Assembly: GCA_964553505.1 (NCBI GenBank)
Contig: CAZKKX010000007.1
Location: 1 to 33,553, forward strand
From: JAENZQ01 sp964553505
GTDB taxonomy: Bacteria > Bacillota > Clostridia > Peptostreptococcales > JAAYPU01
Direction: 5' to 3'
Length of the DNA: 33,553 nt
Positions 7,719 to 16,878 of this stretch are shown here, in pieces; the stretch's first letter is position 1, and every line of letters begins with the position of its first letter. The notes below the pieces were generated by a model, which searched no databases, was not told the DNA's origin, and was given only the letters and a program-made list of their open reading frames with translations. A program made the translations under genes and the position numbers.

Positions 7719-8894
7719 ATGAATTTTTATATGACTCTTAAAATGGCTTTTAAAGATATCTTAGGAAACAAATTGAGAACCTTTCTTACAATGCTTGGCA
7801 TTATTATCGGTGTGTCTGCTGTTATTATTATGGTATCTCTTGTGGAAGGTGCAACCAGCAATGTCACAAGCAGTATTGAAAGCATGGGTTCCAATCTGTT
7901 GACTGTCAACATAAGAAGCAGTTATGTAAACAGCACTAATGCTCTGTCTTATGAGGACCTGAAGAATTTAGAAAAATACGATTCCGTTCAATACGCATCC
8001 CCTGTTTCAAGTGGAAATGTGACTTCGAAATACGGCAGCACCTCCTATGACACCTCCCTTCAGGGCATCGATACATCTTATATGTACACAAGAAACTATT
8101 CTGTCAGCAGCGGAAGATTCATCGTTCCTTTAGATAATGAAGGGAAGAATAACATCGCACTATTAGGAGCAGATGTTGTGGAGGAGTTGTTTAGTGATAC
8201 CTCACCCTTGGGCGAAGAAATCCTTCTTAATGGTACTAAATTTAAAGTTGTGGGCATTCTTGAAGAAAGCGGTTCTACCATGGGAGGCAGCAATGATGAT
8301 ATCATCATGATTCCCATTAAAACAGCTCAAAGATTCCTGCAACAATCAAATATTGCCACAGTCTACATACAAGCTGCTGCAAACTCAGTTGAAATAGCAG
8401 AATACCAACTCGAGCAATATTTTTTAAAAATTTTTAAAAATGAGGAGGATGCCTTCATGATCTTTAATCAAAGCAGCCTGCTCGAAACCATCAACGAAGT
8501 AACCGGTACAATGGCTATGATGTTAGGTGGAATTGCTGCTATTTCCTTAATCGTTGGCGGTATCGGAATCATGAACATCATGTTGGTATCTGTTACCGAA
8601 AGAACCCGCGAAATAGGCATCCGAAAAGCAATAGGGGCAAAACGAAGTTCTATTCTAAAACAATTTTTGATCGAATCTGCCGTTGTAAGCGGATCTGGTG
8701 GTATAATAGGTGTAATCGCAGGAATCGGATGTTCATATATTTTCGGTATTTTAATGAATATTCCTTCAACGACACCCCTTTATATCATAATAATTGCCTT
8801 CGGTTTTTCACTACTGGTAGGAATTTTTTTCGGGATATATCCCGCAAACCAAGCAGCAAAGTTAAAGCCTGTAGATGCACTCAGGTATGAATAG
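7719..8894 (+). CDS. MacB-like ABC transporter permease
   Basis: A 391-residue FtsX/MacB permease. The first membrane segment follows LGNKLRTFLTMLGIIIGVSAV (about residues 15-42). A large extracellular domain (about 45-265) comes next, then three membrane segments near 270-295, 320-345 and 358-382. The cytoplasmic coupling loop NIMLVSVTERTREIGIRKA and the C-terminal GIYPANQAAKLKPVDALRYE are diagnostic for the family. The start ATG has GAGGAGGG upstream. It pairs with the preceding ATPase and adaptor. The cargo is unknown; the linked sensor genes suggest induction by an envelope-active compound. Confidence 0.95.
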   Translation: MNFYMTLKMAFKDILGNKLRTFLTMLGIIIGVSAVIIMVSLVEGATSNVTSSIESMGSNLLTVNIRSSYVNSTNALSYEDLKNLEKYDSVQYASPVSSGNVTSKYGSTSYDTSLQGIDTSYMYTRNYSVSSGRFIVPLDNEGKNNIALLGADVVEELFSDTSPLGEEILLNGTKFKVVGILEESGSTMGGSNDDIIMIPIKTAQRFLQQSNIATVYIQAAANSVEIAEYQLEQYFLKIFKNEEDAFMIFNQSSLLETINEVTGTMAMMLGGIAAISLIVGGIGIMNIMLVSVTERTREIGIRKAIGAKRSSILKQFLIESAVVSGSGGIIGVIAGIGCSYIFGILMNIPSTTPLYIIIIAFGFSLLVGIFFGIYPANQAAKLKPVDALRYE

Positions 8895-8905
8895 CGAGGT
8901 GGATC

Positions 8906-9577
8906 ATGAGAGTTCTTTTAGTAGAAGATGAAGTAAAGCTTACTCAAGCATTGCAACATATTGCCAAAAGAGAAAAAATTAATATGGATGTGTCCTTTGA
9001 CGGAGCCGAAGGTTTATATATGTCCGAAACCATTCTCTATGATGTAATAATTCTGGATATCATGCTCCCTAAAATGAACGGGCTCGAAATCATAAAGCAT
9101 ATACGGGAAAAAAAAATTTCTACTCCTATTCTTATGTTGACAGCAAAAAACAGCATAGAAGATAAAGTCCATGGACTGGATCTTGGTGCAGATGATTATC
9201 TTCCCAAGCCCTTCGCAACTCAAGAATTATTTGCAAGAATCAGGGCTTTATCCAGAAGGATTCCTTCCGCATTTCACGGGCAAAAACTAACTGTTGGAAA
9301 TATGGTTTTTTGGGGAGACACAAAAAAACTAATGATTAAAGAACAGCAGATTTCCCTTACAAGAAAAGAATCTGATATTATGGAAATGTTTATGAAAAGA
9401 CCTAATCAGGTCTTTTCCAGAGAACAAATACTGGATAAGGTATGGGGCTACGAATCGGAAGTCACAGAGAATAATATTGAAATATGTATTTATTTTTTAA
9501 GAAAAAAAATGGGAAAAAACTCAGGAGCTGCCATCAGAACCATCCGAGGAATAGGATATTTACTGGAGGAAGAATAG
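8906..9577 (+). CDS. OmpR-family response regulator
   Basis: A 223-residue regulator. The receiver domain covers residues 1-115, with acidic residues in LLVEDE, the phospho-accepting Asp in VIILDIMLPKMNG, Thr in MLTAK and Lys in LPKPF. The C-terminal winged helix (about 125-222) has SLTRKESDIMEMF, FSREQILDKVWG and the recognition helix ENNIEICIYFLRKKM. It starts 11 bases after the permease and one base separates it from the kinase, so it most likely controls this exporter operon in response to the next gene. Confidence 0.95.
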   Translation: MRVLLVEDEVKLTQALQHIAKREKINMDVSFDGAEGLYMSETILYDVIILDIMLPKMNGLEIIKHIREKKISTPILMLTAKNSIEDKVHGLDLGADDYLPKPFATQELFARIRALSRRIPSAFHGQKLTVGNMVFWGDTKKLMIKEQQISLTRKESDIMEMFMKRPNQVFSREQILDKVWGYESEVTENNIEICIYFLRKKMGKNSGAAIRTIRGIGYLLEEE

Positions 9578-9578
9578 G

Positions 9579-10841
9579 ATGTTTAATAAACTTCATTTAA
9601 AGCTCACTGCATTCAACCTAATCATCTTAATGGTATTTTTTATTATCTTTTCGAGTTTCATTTACTTTCAAACAAGACATACGCTTAAAAGATCGTCCGA
9701 AATGACCGTTCATGGTCTCTCAAGGCAAATTAAATCTTTACATCACATTCCTCAAAAAAGAATATTCCATCCAGACGAAGCTGATAATCTGAATATACAC
9801 TCAGAAATAATTATGATACTGATTAGGGATTCTTCCCTGAATATTACTGCCTCAAATACACAAGACAGTCATTTTATACTTGATAGCTCCAAAGAAATCA
9901 ATAAAATGTTTAAATCTAAAAAAGACAGCCTTTTCTCAGAAATCAATATAAACAGCGAGCCTTACAGGGTCTATACAGCCTATTTTAATTCTCAAAACGG
10001 AGAATTGGGTATTATGCAAATCTGCCAGAATATCAGAATGGAAAAAAATATTTTAAACAATCTTTTAAAAACTTTGTTCTTGCTTGGTCTTACAAGTATT
10101 GCCATACTTGCAGGTATTAGTTGGATTCTTGCAAGGAAATCTCTTGACCCTGTCAAAACTTCCTGGGAACAGCAAAAAAGGTTCATAGCCGATGCCTCTC
10201 ACGAACTAAGAACACCACTTACCGTTATGAAAGCAAATCTGGAAATCCCCTTACAGGAACAGAATGGTACCATTGCCGACCATTATATATGGATTAAAAA
10301 TGCTTATGAAGAAACAAATAATATGAGCTATATTGTAAATTCGTTATTAGAACTGTCTCAAATCGATTCAAAACAAGCAAAAATTTTTAAAAATACCATT
10401 GATTTGAGTATATTACTTAACCGAACAATTGACAGTATTAAGCCTCTTTATGAAGAGAAAAAAATCCAACTTAACACAAAAATCTGCGAAGAAATATTTA
10501 TCATGGGCGATGAACAGAAAATAAAGCAATTGATTATGATCTTATTGGATAATGCACTTAAATATACGGAATCCGGATCTGTTCATATAACGCTTTCTAA
10601 AAAAAAGACAGTTGTTTTACTGTCAATAAAAGACTCAGGGATTGGAATATCCGAAGAAGATATATCCCATATATTTGAACGCTTCTATCGTGTCGATAAG
10701 ACACGATCCCGAGGGCAGGGAAGCCTTGGACTAGGCCTCAGTATTGCAAAATGGATTGCCGAAGAGCATAACGGTCAAATTATAGTTGAAAGTGAATATC
10801 AAAAAGGCAGCACCTTTACAATAAGCTTCCGCTCTGCATAA
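9579..10841 (+). CDS. Sensor histidine kinase of the exporter operon
   Basis: A 420-residue membrane kinase. Membrane segments lie near residues 9-31 and 163-183 and bracket an extracellular sensor of about 130 residues with no recognised fold. No clear HAMP domain is seen; SLDPVKTSWEQQKRFIADA leads straight to the H-box ASHELRTPLTVMKAN. The ATPase domain has MILLDNALKYT (N box), KDSGIGIS (G1), FERFYR (F) and GLGLSIAKW (G2). It should phosphorylate the regulator immediately upstream. The gene ends the operon; the kinase and YbjQ genes converge across a 40-base gap in which I see no convincing terminator. Confidence 0.93.
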   Translation: MFNKLHLKLTAFNLIILMVFFIIFSSFIYFQTRHTLKRSSEMTVHGLSRQIKSLHHIPQKRIFHPDEADNLNIHSEIIMILIRDSSLNITASNTQDSHFILDSSKEINKMFKSKKDSLFSEININSEPYRVYTAYFNSQNGELGIMQICQNIRMEKNILNNLLKTLFLLGLTSIAILAGISWILARKSLDPVKTSWEQQKRFIADASHELRTPLTVMKANLEIPLQEQNGTIADHYIWIKNAYEETNNMSYIVNSLLELSQIDSKQAKIFKNTIDLSILLNRTIDSIKPLYEEKKIQLNTKICEEIFIMGDEQKIKQLIMILLDNALKYTESGSVHITLSKKKTVVLLSIKDSGIGISEEDISHIFERFYRVDKTRSRGQGSLGLGLSIAKWIAEEHNGQIIVESEYQKGSTFTISFRSA

Positions 10842-10881
10842 GGTCCTGAAAATTAGGAGACAGACGGTTTAAAGGAAAGTA

Positions 10882-11196
10882 TTATTCTATAAATTTCACT
10901 GCTGTTCCATATGCCATGATCTCAGATGCGCCTTGCATCAGTGAACTGGTCATATACCTCACGTTTATGACCGCATCCGCACCAAGCGCTTCTGCTTCTT
11001 TGACCATTTTCTTAGTAGCAATAGCTCTCGCTTCTGTTAACATATCCATATACCCGGTGATTTCTCCTCCAACAAGATTTTTCAATCCTCCCATGATATC
11101 TGTTCCAAGATGCTTTGCCCGAACAGTAGCACCCTTTGCAATTCCAAGCATCTCAAACTTTTTCCCTTCAATGTAATCAGTATTTACTAAGATCAT
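10882..11196 (-). CDS. YbjQ family (UPF0145) protein
   Basis: A 104-residue protein matching the YbjQ family along its whole length: GIAKGATVRAKHLGTDI, GGEITGYMDMLTEARA, then ALGADAVINVRYMTSSLMQG and a final EIMAYGTAVKF. The family forms small oligomers and has been described as a possible metal-binding domain, but its function is not established. The ATG at 11196 has GGAGGAGG upstream and lies inside the end of the preceding membrane protein gene, a 20-base overlap that suggests coupling. It is probably cytoplasmic. Confidence 0.9.
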   Translation of the reverse strand: MILVNTDYIEGKKFEMLGIAKGATVRAKHLGTDIMGGLKNLVGGEITGYMDMLTEARAIATKKMVKEAEALGADAVINVRYMTSSLMQGASEIMAYGTAVKFIE

Positions 11197-11413
11197 CGTT
11201 TTCCTCCTCCTTGATTTCTCTGAGTCTTTCCTTCATATTATGAATGATTGCATAGATAACGCCTGCCATAGCAGCTATAATAATCATAACAAAAACAAAA
11301 CCAAAAGTGCTGCTGAAGACCGAAGTTGCCATAAGCATTGATAATCCGTAGAGCATACATATAATACCAATAATGATTGTAATTATGATTGTAATTAACA
11401 CGTGTTTATTCAT
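11177..11413 (-). CDS. Small two-helix membrane protein
   Basis: About 78 residues with two membrane segments (roughly 5-27 and 33-55) and a charged tail (KERLREIKEEENDDLSKY). I do not recognise a family. The ATG at 11413 has AAGGTG six bases upstream; an in-frame GTG at 11422 overlaps that site and is less likely. Its end overlaps the YbjQ gene, so the two proteins may act together, perhaps with this one placing YbjQ at the membrane. That role is a guess from gene order only. Confidence 0.75.
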   Translation of the reverse strand: MNKHVLITIIITIIIGIICMLYGLSMLMATSVFSSTFGFVFVMIIIAAMAGVIYAIIHNMKERLREIKEEENDDLSKY

Positions 11414-11476
11414 AAACTTCACCTTCTTATATTGTATTATATCATTTCATAATTATACTTTAAATACTCATCTATT

Positions 11477-12349
11477 TTATTCATAACTATTAATTATGAT
11501 AACAGCAAGTTCAGGCCGGTTAAATACCCGAATCCGTTCTGCCGATGTTCCAAGACCTCTGCTGACATACATAAATGTGCTATCTTTTTTAAAAAGCCCA
11601 GCATCATATTGGGGCATCAATTCCAGGTTAGGAGAAAAAACTCCCCCAATAAATGGCAATCTGACAGCACCTCCATGCATATGCCCGGATAATACAAAGT
11701 CAGCACCCCATTCTGCATATAAATCAAAATATGTAGGATCATGGGCAATGAGTAAGTTTATTTGTGCATCCGAAGTTTTTCCAATCTTTTGATTTATATA
11801 CGATACATCAAAAGTGCTCTTTTCTATAGGTGTTTCATGAACTCTTTTCCCATATGGTATGGAGCTTAATCCATAAATCGCAATGGACTTTCCATCTCTA
11901 TAACAAATTGACATCGCATTATCCAAAATTATGCATCCTGCCTCTTCAAGCTTTTTTTTATAAACGTTAAAAATATCCGGTGTATAAAGCCTGCAATATA
12001 AATCATGATTACCATAAGCATAATACACCGGATACTGATTATTCAATCCTTGGAGCAAAGCAACCACAGCCTCTCCGTTATCATTATGTGAATTAATCAT
12101 GTCCCCGCTGAAAATCACTATATCCGGATTTAATTCAGATATAATATTAATAATTTTTCTTCCAAAATCTTTTCCATGCAAATCGCTTAAATGAATAATC
12201 TTAAGAGGCGAGATTGAATCAGACATTTTTTCCAGTGTAATTTTTGTTTCAGTTATTTCAATTCGATTACTTCCCATATAAATACCTGCAATAATTAACC
12301 ACATGCTTACAATAATGCTGGTTATAATTTTCTTCTTCAAGCTCTTCAT
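11477..12349 (-). CDS. Membrane-anchored metallophosphoesterase (YkuE-like)
   Basis: Calcineurin-type phosphoesterase, about 290 residues. An N-terminal membrane segment after KSLKKKI (about residues 7-24) puts the catalytic domain outside the membrane. The metal ligands appear in order: HLSDLHG, FSGDMINS, YGNHDLY, LIAHDPT and LSGHMHGG. Relatives act on phosphoesters in the envelope, and this copy follows a sugar-nucleotide cluster on the same strand, so a role in envelope glycan or lipid processing is possible. I place the start at the ATG 12349; an in-frame GTG at 12379, just after the rfbG stop, would add ten residues, and neither ribosome site is strong. Confidence 0.88.
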   Translation of the reverse strand: MKSLKKKIITSIIVSMWLIIAGIYMGSNRIEITETKITLEKMSDSISPLKIIHLSDLHGKDFGRKIINIISELNPDIVIFSGDMINSHNDNGEAVVALLQGLNNQYPVYYAYGNHDLYCRLYTPDIFNVYKKKLEEAGCIILDNAMSICYRDGKSIAIYGLSSIPYGKRVHETPIEKSTFDVSYINQKIGKTSDAQINLLIAHDPTYFDLYAEWGADFVLSGHMHGGAVRLPFIGGVFSPNLELMPQYDAGLFKKDSTFMYVSRGLGTSAERIRVFNRPELAVIIINSYE

Positions 12350-12382
12350 TTTTCTCTTCTCTTTCCACTCTTCTCTCACCTA

Positions 12383-13483
12383 TTATAGCCTTTCCGCCAT
12401 ATCTTTACAATATGACTCAATTTGGCAGGCACATAATTTATAAACATCTACATCTTTATATAGCTTATACCACTCTACAGTTTTACTAATTCCTCTATCA
12501 ATACCCCACACAGGTTTCCAATTTAAATAGTATTTTGATTTTGTAGAATCAATGTTTAAAAAATGGTTCTCTTTATATTCAATACTATTATTTTTTTTCT
12601 TCTCAATAATAGCCTGTTCATCATCCCATACATCTGTAATTCTTTCAACTAACTCCTCTACAGTTATCACACTACTAAAATCAGGTCCAAAATTCCATGC
12701 ATCTGAATATATTCCCGTATTCTTTCCGGAAGCTTTTGATGCCAATGTCAAATACCCGTAAAGTGGTTCCAATACGTGCTGCCATGGTCTAATGGCATTG
12801 GGATTACGTATAATGATTTCTTTACCCTCTTCCAAAGTGCGAATACAGTCCGGAACAATCCTGTTAACGGACCAGTCACCTCCACCAATAACATTTCCTG
12901 CTCTTACTGAAGCTACTAATTTAAGATAATCTTTGGTATTCTTTTTATTGAAAAATGCATTTCGATATGACGCGACCAATAGTTCTGCACATCCCTTGCT
13001 TGAACTGTATAAATCATCACCTCCCATTGCATCATTTTCTCTATACCCATAAATCCATTCATTATTTTTATAGCATTTATCACTGGTTATAATAATTCCT
13101 ACTTTTGTCTCGGGAGTTTCTTTAATTCTCTCCAAAACATTCATCGTTCCCATGACATTTACTTCATAAGTATAGTAAGGGTGATGATAGGATTCTAAAA
13201 CAAGAGGTTGTGCTGCAAGATGAAAAACAATTTCAGGCTTATACTTGTTGAAAACTTCTTTTAAACTCGAAACAGACCGGATATCTCCATTAATACTGGT
13301 TATCTTTTTATTCATTTCAGATAATACAAAAATATCTTTTTCATATAAAGGATCCTTTGCATATCCAATTATATCTGCGCCTAATTCATGAAGCCAGATT
13401 GAAAGCCAACTCCCTTTAAATCCGGTATGCCCTGTAATCAACACCTTTTTATTATTAAAAAAACCATTAAATAGTTTTTCCAT
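12383..13483 (-). CDS. rfbG: CDP-glucose 4,6-dehydratase
   Basis: An extended short-chain dehydrogenase of 366 residues that converts CDP-glucose to CDP-4-keto-6-deoxyglucose. It shows the NAD-binding loop ITGHTGFKGSWLSIWL near residue 17, the catalytic YSSSKGCAELL, and GGGDWSVNRIVPDC and RPWQHVLEPLYGYL, which are typical of RfbG rather than of dTDP-glucose dehydratases. Its substrate would come from RfbF, encoded about 3.4 kb upstream on the same strand. The ATG at 13483 directly follows the stop of the epimerase gene, with a GGGGTGG ribosome site. No RfbH dehydrase is encoded nearby, so the keto sugar probably goes to the adjacent epimerase/reductase. Confidence 0.93.
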   Translation of the reverse strand: MEKLFNGFFNNKKVLITGHTGFKGSWLSIWLHELGADIIGYAKDPLYEKDIFVLSEMNKKITSINGDIRSVSSLKEVFNKYKPEIVFHLAAQPLVLESYHHPYYTYEVNVMGTMNVLERIKETPETKVGIIITSDKCYKNNEWIYGYRENDAMGGDDLYSSSKGCAELLVASYRNAFFNKKNTKDYLKLVASVRAGNVIGGGDWSVNRIVPDCIRTLEEGKEIIIRNPNAIRPWQHVLEPLYGYLTLASKASGKNTGIYSDAWNFGPDFSSVITVEELVERITDVWDDEQAIIEKKKNNSIEYKENHFLNIDSTKSKYYLNWKPVWGIDRGISKTVEWYKLYKDVDVYKLCACQIESYCKDMAERL

Positions 13484-14455
13484 CTAATCCACCCCTTTAA
13501 TCTCAGCTTTTTTTATATAGTATTGAAAATTATTTTTATACCATGATATGGTTTTAAGAAGGTTTTCATCGAGGCATTTCTCAGGCCTCCATCCTAACTT
13601 TCTTTTTATTTTACATATATCAGGGATCGGATGCCAAAGCTCCGGTCGGCGATCCTCCAAAGCGCCAAATAATAATTTTCTTTTACTCTTCATAAGGTCA
13701 TGAATCAGTTCAATATAATATTTGAGAGGATATGCTTCTCCACTTCCGACATTAAACACTTCATTTGCAACCTTATCATCTGCAGCAGCCCGTATAATAG
13801 CTTCTATTATATCCTGAACATAACAATAATCACGAATCTGGGAACATGATGTCAATTCCAGATCTTTATCTTCTAATAAAGTCATAATCGCGTGGCAGAA
13901 TATTTTGTGGCGTGATTCATATTCTCCAAAAACACCGAAAAGTCTTAAAGTAACGATTTCAATATGGTTTTCTCCAGCAATTTGATGTGCTATCACCGTT
14001 GCTGCTGCTTTAGTACTCCCATAAATATCTACAGGGTTCAAGGAAAAGTCCTCAGTAATGGAATCTTTTTTATTGCCATATTCCGCACAAGTTCCTATAT
14101 TGATAAATCTTTTACACCCATATTTAATTCCTGCATTCAAAACATGAATTATACCGTATACATTTGTGTCCAACGCTTTATAAATATCTCTGTCTTCCGA
14201 ACTAACTCCATATGCCGAAAGATGAAATATGTATTCAGGTTTAATATTAGACACCAAAAAATCAATTTCCTCTCTTTTTTGTATATCTGCAGAATGAATA
14301 CTTATAACAGGTAACACTTCTTTTAATCTCCAAAGGTTTTTAATATTTCTCGCTACGATATTGACATCTGCGTTTAATTCAACAAGCCTTTTCACAAGAT
14401 GTGATCCTATAAAACCTCCACCTCCGGTTACTAATATTCGTCTCCCTTCAAACAT
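13484..14455 (-). CDS. NAD-dependent epimerase/dehydratase, probable CDP-sugar epimerase or reductase
   Basis: A 323-residue extended SDR with the Rossmann motif VTGGGGFIGSHL at the N-terminus, INIGTCAEYG and the catalytic YGSTKAA pair (Tyr and Lys four residues apart), then RDYCYVQDIIEAI and NVGSGEAYPLKYY. Placed between rfbG and the glycosyltransferase gene, it most likely reduces or epimerises the 4-keto sugar made by RfbG to give an activated 6-deoxyhexose. The exact sugar cannot be told from sequence. GAGGGTG precedes both the ATG at 14455 and an in-frame TTG three bases upstream; I use the ATG. Confidence 0.87.
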   Translation of the reverse strand: MFEGRRILVTGGGGFIGSHLVKRLVELNADVNIVARNIKNLWRLKEVLPVISIHSADIQKREEIDFLVSNIKPEYIFHLSAYGVSSEDRDIYKALDTNVYGIIHVLNAGIKYGCKRFINIGTCAEYGNKKDSITEDFSLNPVDIYGSTKAAATVIAHQIAGENHIEIVTLRLFGVFGEYESRHKIFCHAIMTLLEDKDLELTSCSQIRDYCYVQDIIEAIIRAAADDKVANEVFNVGSGEAYPLKYYIELIHDLMKSKRKLLFGALEDRRPELWHPIPDICKIKRKLGWRPEKCLDENLLKTISWYKNNFQYYIKKAEIKGVD

Positions 14456-14479
14456 CAATACTACACCCTCTTCTTTTCC

Positions 14480-16771
14480 CTAATCTTTTTTTAAACATAT
14501 ATAATTCTTACTATCTTTAACGGGATATTCATTATTGAATAAACTTTTCACATCCGATTTATGTTTTTTAACTCTGTGAATTGCATTTTTTAATTCTTTC
14601 AAATACGGCAAATAAATATTATCCATTATCCTATAATCAATATTAAGATGCTCCCATTTCCATAAATCAAATTCGTTGTCATTATAGATAAGCAGGCTGC
14701 CAAAATGATATGCGATAAGCGTATCATGATTAATCAGCACTTCATTCTCCGATGCTTTGATTTCGCTTGCATAGTTTGAATTAAGTATCAGGTTCCATGG
14801 AGCAGCATTAATACCTTTATGTTTGCAAATTTTAATGAATGTAAACAATAACGGCACCTGATCCAAGTATTTTTGATCACCCCATCTTTTCAAGTCAGGC
14901 TCCGGCTTATCATTGCACCAGTTCAGGCATTGTTCTTCCCACCAGTTTAATACTCTGAATGAATACTCATTTTTGCTGAAACCTATCAATCCTGCCTGAT
15001 ATTTGCCATTAAGCTGTTCCATATCTGCCGGCGCATTTTGTCTGGTTAAGAAGGTAGCATGCCCTTTCCATTCCTCATAAATTTTCTCAGGATGTGCAAA
15101 AAAATATAAATCTGCATCACAATACAGTAACTTTTCTATATTGTAATGATTGAGTAAATGAGAACAAAATACAGGCTTAAGTGACCAGCAAAACTCATGG
15201 ATCTGCCTTGTTTCTTTTATACTTTTTATCTCTCTGCTTTCAAAAACTTCTAAAGGGACAAGGGTAACGTTAGACAGATCCAAGCTTTTTAAAATTGCAA
15301 ACCCTTGTTTATCAGCACAACAGATCCAAAGATGAAAATTTTCCATTTTAGAAATTAATGAATGGTGCAATGCAAGAATTTTAAAAACATATTTTTCCGT
15401 AGCAATTGTACAAAAATAATACATATGATCCCATTTAGAAACTTTTAAATCAAAATCACTGTATCTTAAATATGTTTTTGCCTTGCTTATCTCCTTATCA
15501 CTAAAACACATTTTTACTTTTTTCCCAATGTTCTTTTCAATTATTTCAATAGCGCTTCTTATTCTAACCAGATAAGGCAAGTAAATTTTATTTCTGATGA
15601 CATTTGGAATATTAATCTTGCTGAGATTCCACAAATCATATTGTTCTTTATTAAAAATATCTATACATGAAAAATGATAAGCTACCAAAGGATACTCTTG
15701 AATAAATACATCTTCATTCTTTTTTGTTATTTTATAATTGTTGTTATACACCGTATTCCATGGTGCTGCGTTTATGCCAAAATGCCCTGATATTTTGGTG
15801 TCTGCAAATAATCTGGGTATCTGATCCAGATATTTTTGATCTCCCCATCTTCCCTTTTCGTCATTATCTCTTGAATAACACCATTCCAAGCATCTACTTT
15901 TCCACCAAGCCGCTGCCTTTTTTCCTATTGAATTATTTTTAAAACCTATCAAGCCTGCCTGATATGTACCATATTTTTTTTCCACCCAATCCAAATCTCT
16001 TTGGGGGCAAAGATAAAGCGAAGCATCTCCCCAATCTTTATAAATTCTTTTTGTATCGGAAAAGAAGTAAATATCGGAATCACAATAAATAATAGAATCC
16101 ATTTTATAATGGTCGAGAAGGTATGAAACAAGCCACGGCTTTAATGTCCAACAATACTCACTAACCGTACGGGAACTTTTAGCTTTTTTTAATTCATCTG
16201 TCTCAAGGCTTCTGATATCAATTAAAATCACTTCTTTTAATTTCATATTATTTAATACATGGTATATAAAATCATCAATACAACAGACAACCAAATTAAA
16301 ATTACCGGAACATCTTTCAAGTGAATAGTAAAGTGTTAAAACCTTAATTAAATATTTCGTTCCCGCTATAGTACAAAAGTATTGTTTCTTTTCATATTGC
16401 ATTTGTTTTACAATTTCTTGAAGGTCTTTGTTTTCCATAATAATCTTTTGTACGGTAATCTTATCTCCTATAACTTTTTCACTAATGGTTACTTCCTGTA
16501 TTAAGTCCTCCATAATCTTGGATACTTCTTTTGATTCAAGACAGTCCTTCGGTAATTCTTTTTCTTTTCTTTCATTCCATTCTGAATCTGTATCATTACT
16601 CAGTATACCTTTGATTTTTTCACAAGACTTTTGAATTAATAGATAAGAAGCTGCAAAAAAATTGTTTATGTATTTAGAAGTTCTCTGTCCCCATTTAATC
16701 AAAATCCCTCCAGTACGCTCAAATAATATAAACACTTTCTCTTTTACTTGTATGGCATAATGTTTTAACAT
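14480..16771 (-). CDS. Tandem-domain glycosyltransferase (two GT-A-like repeats)
   Basis: A 763-residue protein with two homologous glycosyltransferase domains of about 290 residues each (roughly 130-425 and 450-740). Each copy runs YFCTIA, CW(T/S)LKP, then a DxD motif (YCDSDIYFF in copy 1, YCDADLYFF in copy 2), YQAGLIGF, RWGDQKYLDQ(I/V)P, GINAAPWN and a final (V/I)AYHF. Both DxD motifs are intact, so both halves may be active on nucleotide sugars. The N-terminal 125 residues are charged, with no clear family. No membrane segment is obvious. It sits between rfbF and the epimerase/rfbG pair, so it could transfer the CDP-derived sugar, possibly twice or to alternating acceptors. The start ATG has GGGAGAG upstream. 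Confidence 0.85.
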   Translation of the reverse strand: MLKHYAIQVKEKVFILFERTGGILIKWGQRTSKYINNFFAASYLLIQKSCEKIKGILSNDTDSEWNERKEKELPKDCLESKEVSKIMEDLIQEVTISEKVIGDKITVQKIIMENKDLQEIVKQMQYEKKQYFCTIAGTKYLIKVLTLYYSLERCSGNFNLVVCCIDDFIYHVLNNMKLKEVILIDIRSLETDELKKAKSSRTVSEYCWTLKPWLVSYLLDHYKMDSIIYCDSDIYFFSDTKRIYKDWGDASLYLCPQRDLDWVEKKYGTYQAGLIGFKNNSIGKKAAAWWKSRCLEWCYSRDNDEKGRWGDQKYLDQIPRLFADTKISGHFGINAAPWNTVYNNNYKITKKNEDVFIQEYPLVAYHFSCIDIFNKEQYDLWNLSKINIPNVIRNKIYLPYLVRIRSAIEIIEKNIGKKVKMCFSDKEISKAKTYLRYSDFDLKVSKWDHMYYFCTIATEKYVFKILALHHSLISKMENFHLWICCADKQGFAILKSLDLSNVTLVPLEVFESREIKSIKETRQIHEFCWSLKPVFCSHLLNHYNIEKLLYCDADLYFFAHPEKIYEEWKGHATFLTRQNAPADMEQLNGKYQAGLIGFSKNEYSFRVLNWWEEQCLNWCNDKPEPDLKRWGDQKYLDQVPLLFTFIKICKHKGINAAPWNLILNSNYASEIKASENEVLINHDTLIAYHFGSLLIYNDNEFDLWKWEHLNIDYRIMDNIYLPYLKELKNAIHRVKKHKSDVKSLFNNEYPVKDSKNYICLKKD

Positions 16772-16810
16772 AAAAACCCACTCTCCCTTACATATTTAAT
16801 AGCTGTATAT

Positions 16811-16845
16811 AGAAAAATAATGGCTTAGCTCGAAGCCAAGCCATT
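16811..16845 (-). terminator. Terminator-like hairpin between rfbF and the glycosyltransferase gene
   Basis: On the minus strand AATGGCTT (16845-16838) and AAGCCATT (16826-16819) form a perfect 8-bp stem with an 11-base loop. ATTTTTCT follows. It may reduce read-through from rfbF into the rest of the cluster. Confidence 0.6.
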
Positions 16846-16878
16846 TATATCAAACTAATTTCAGATAAATCATTACTT

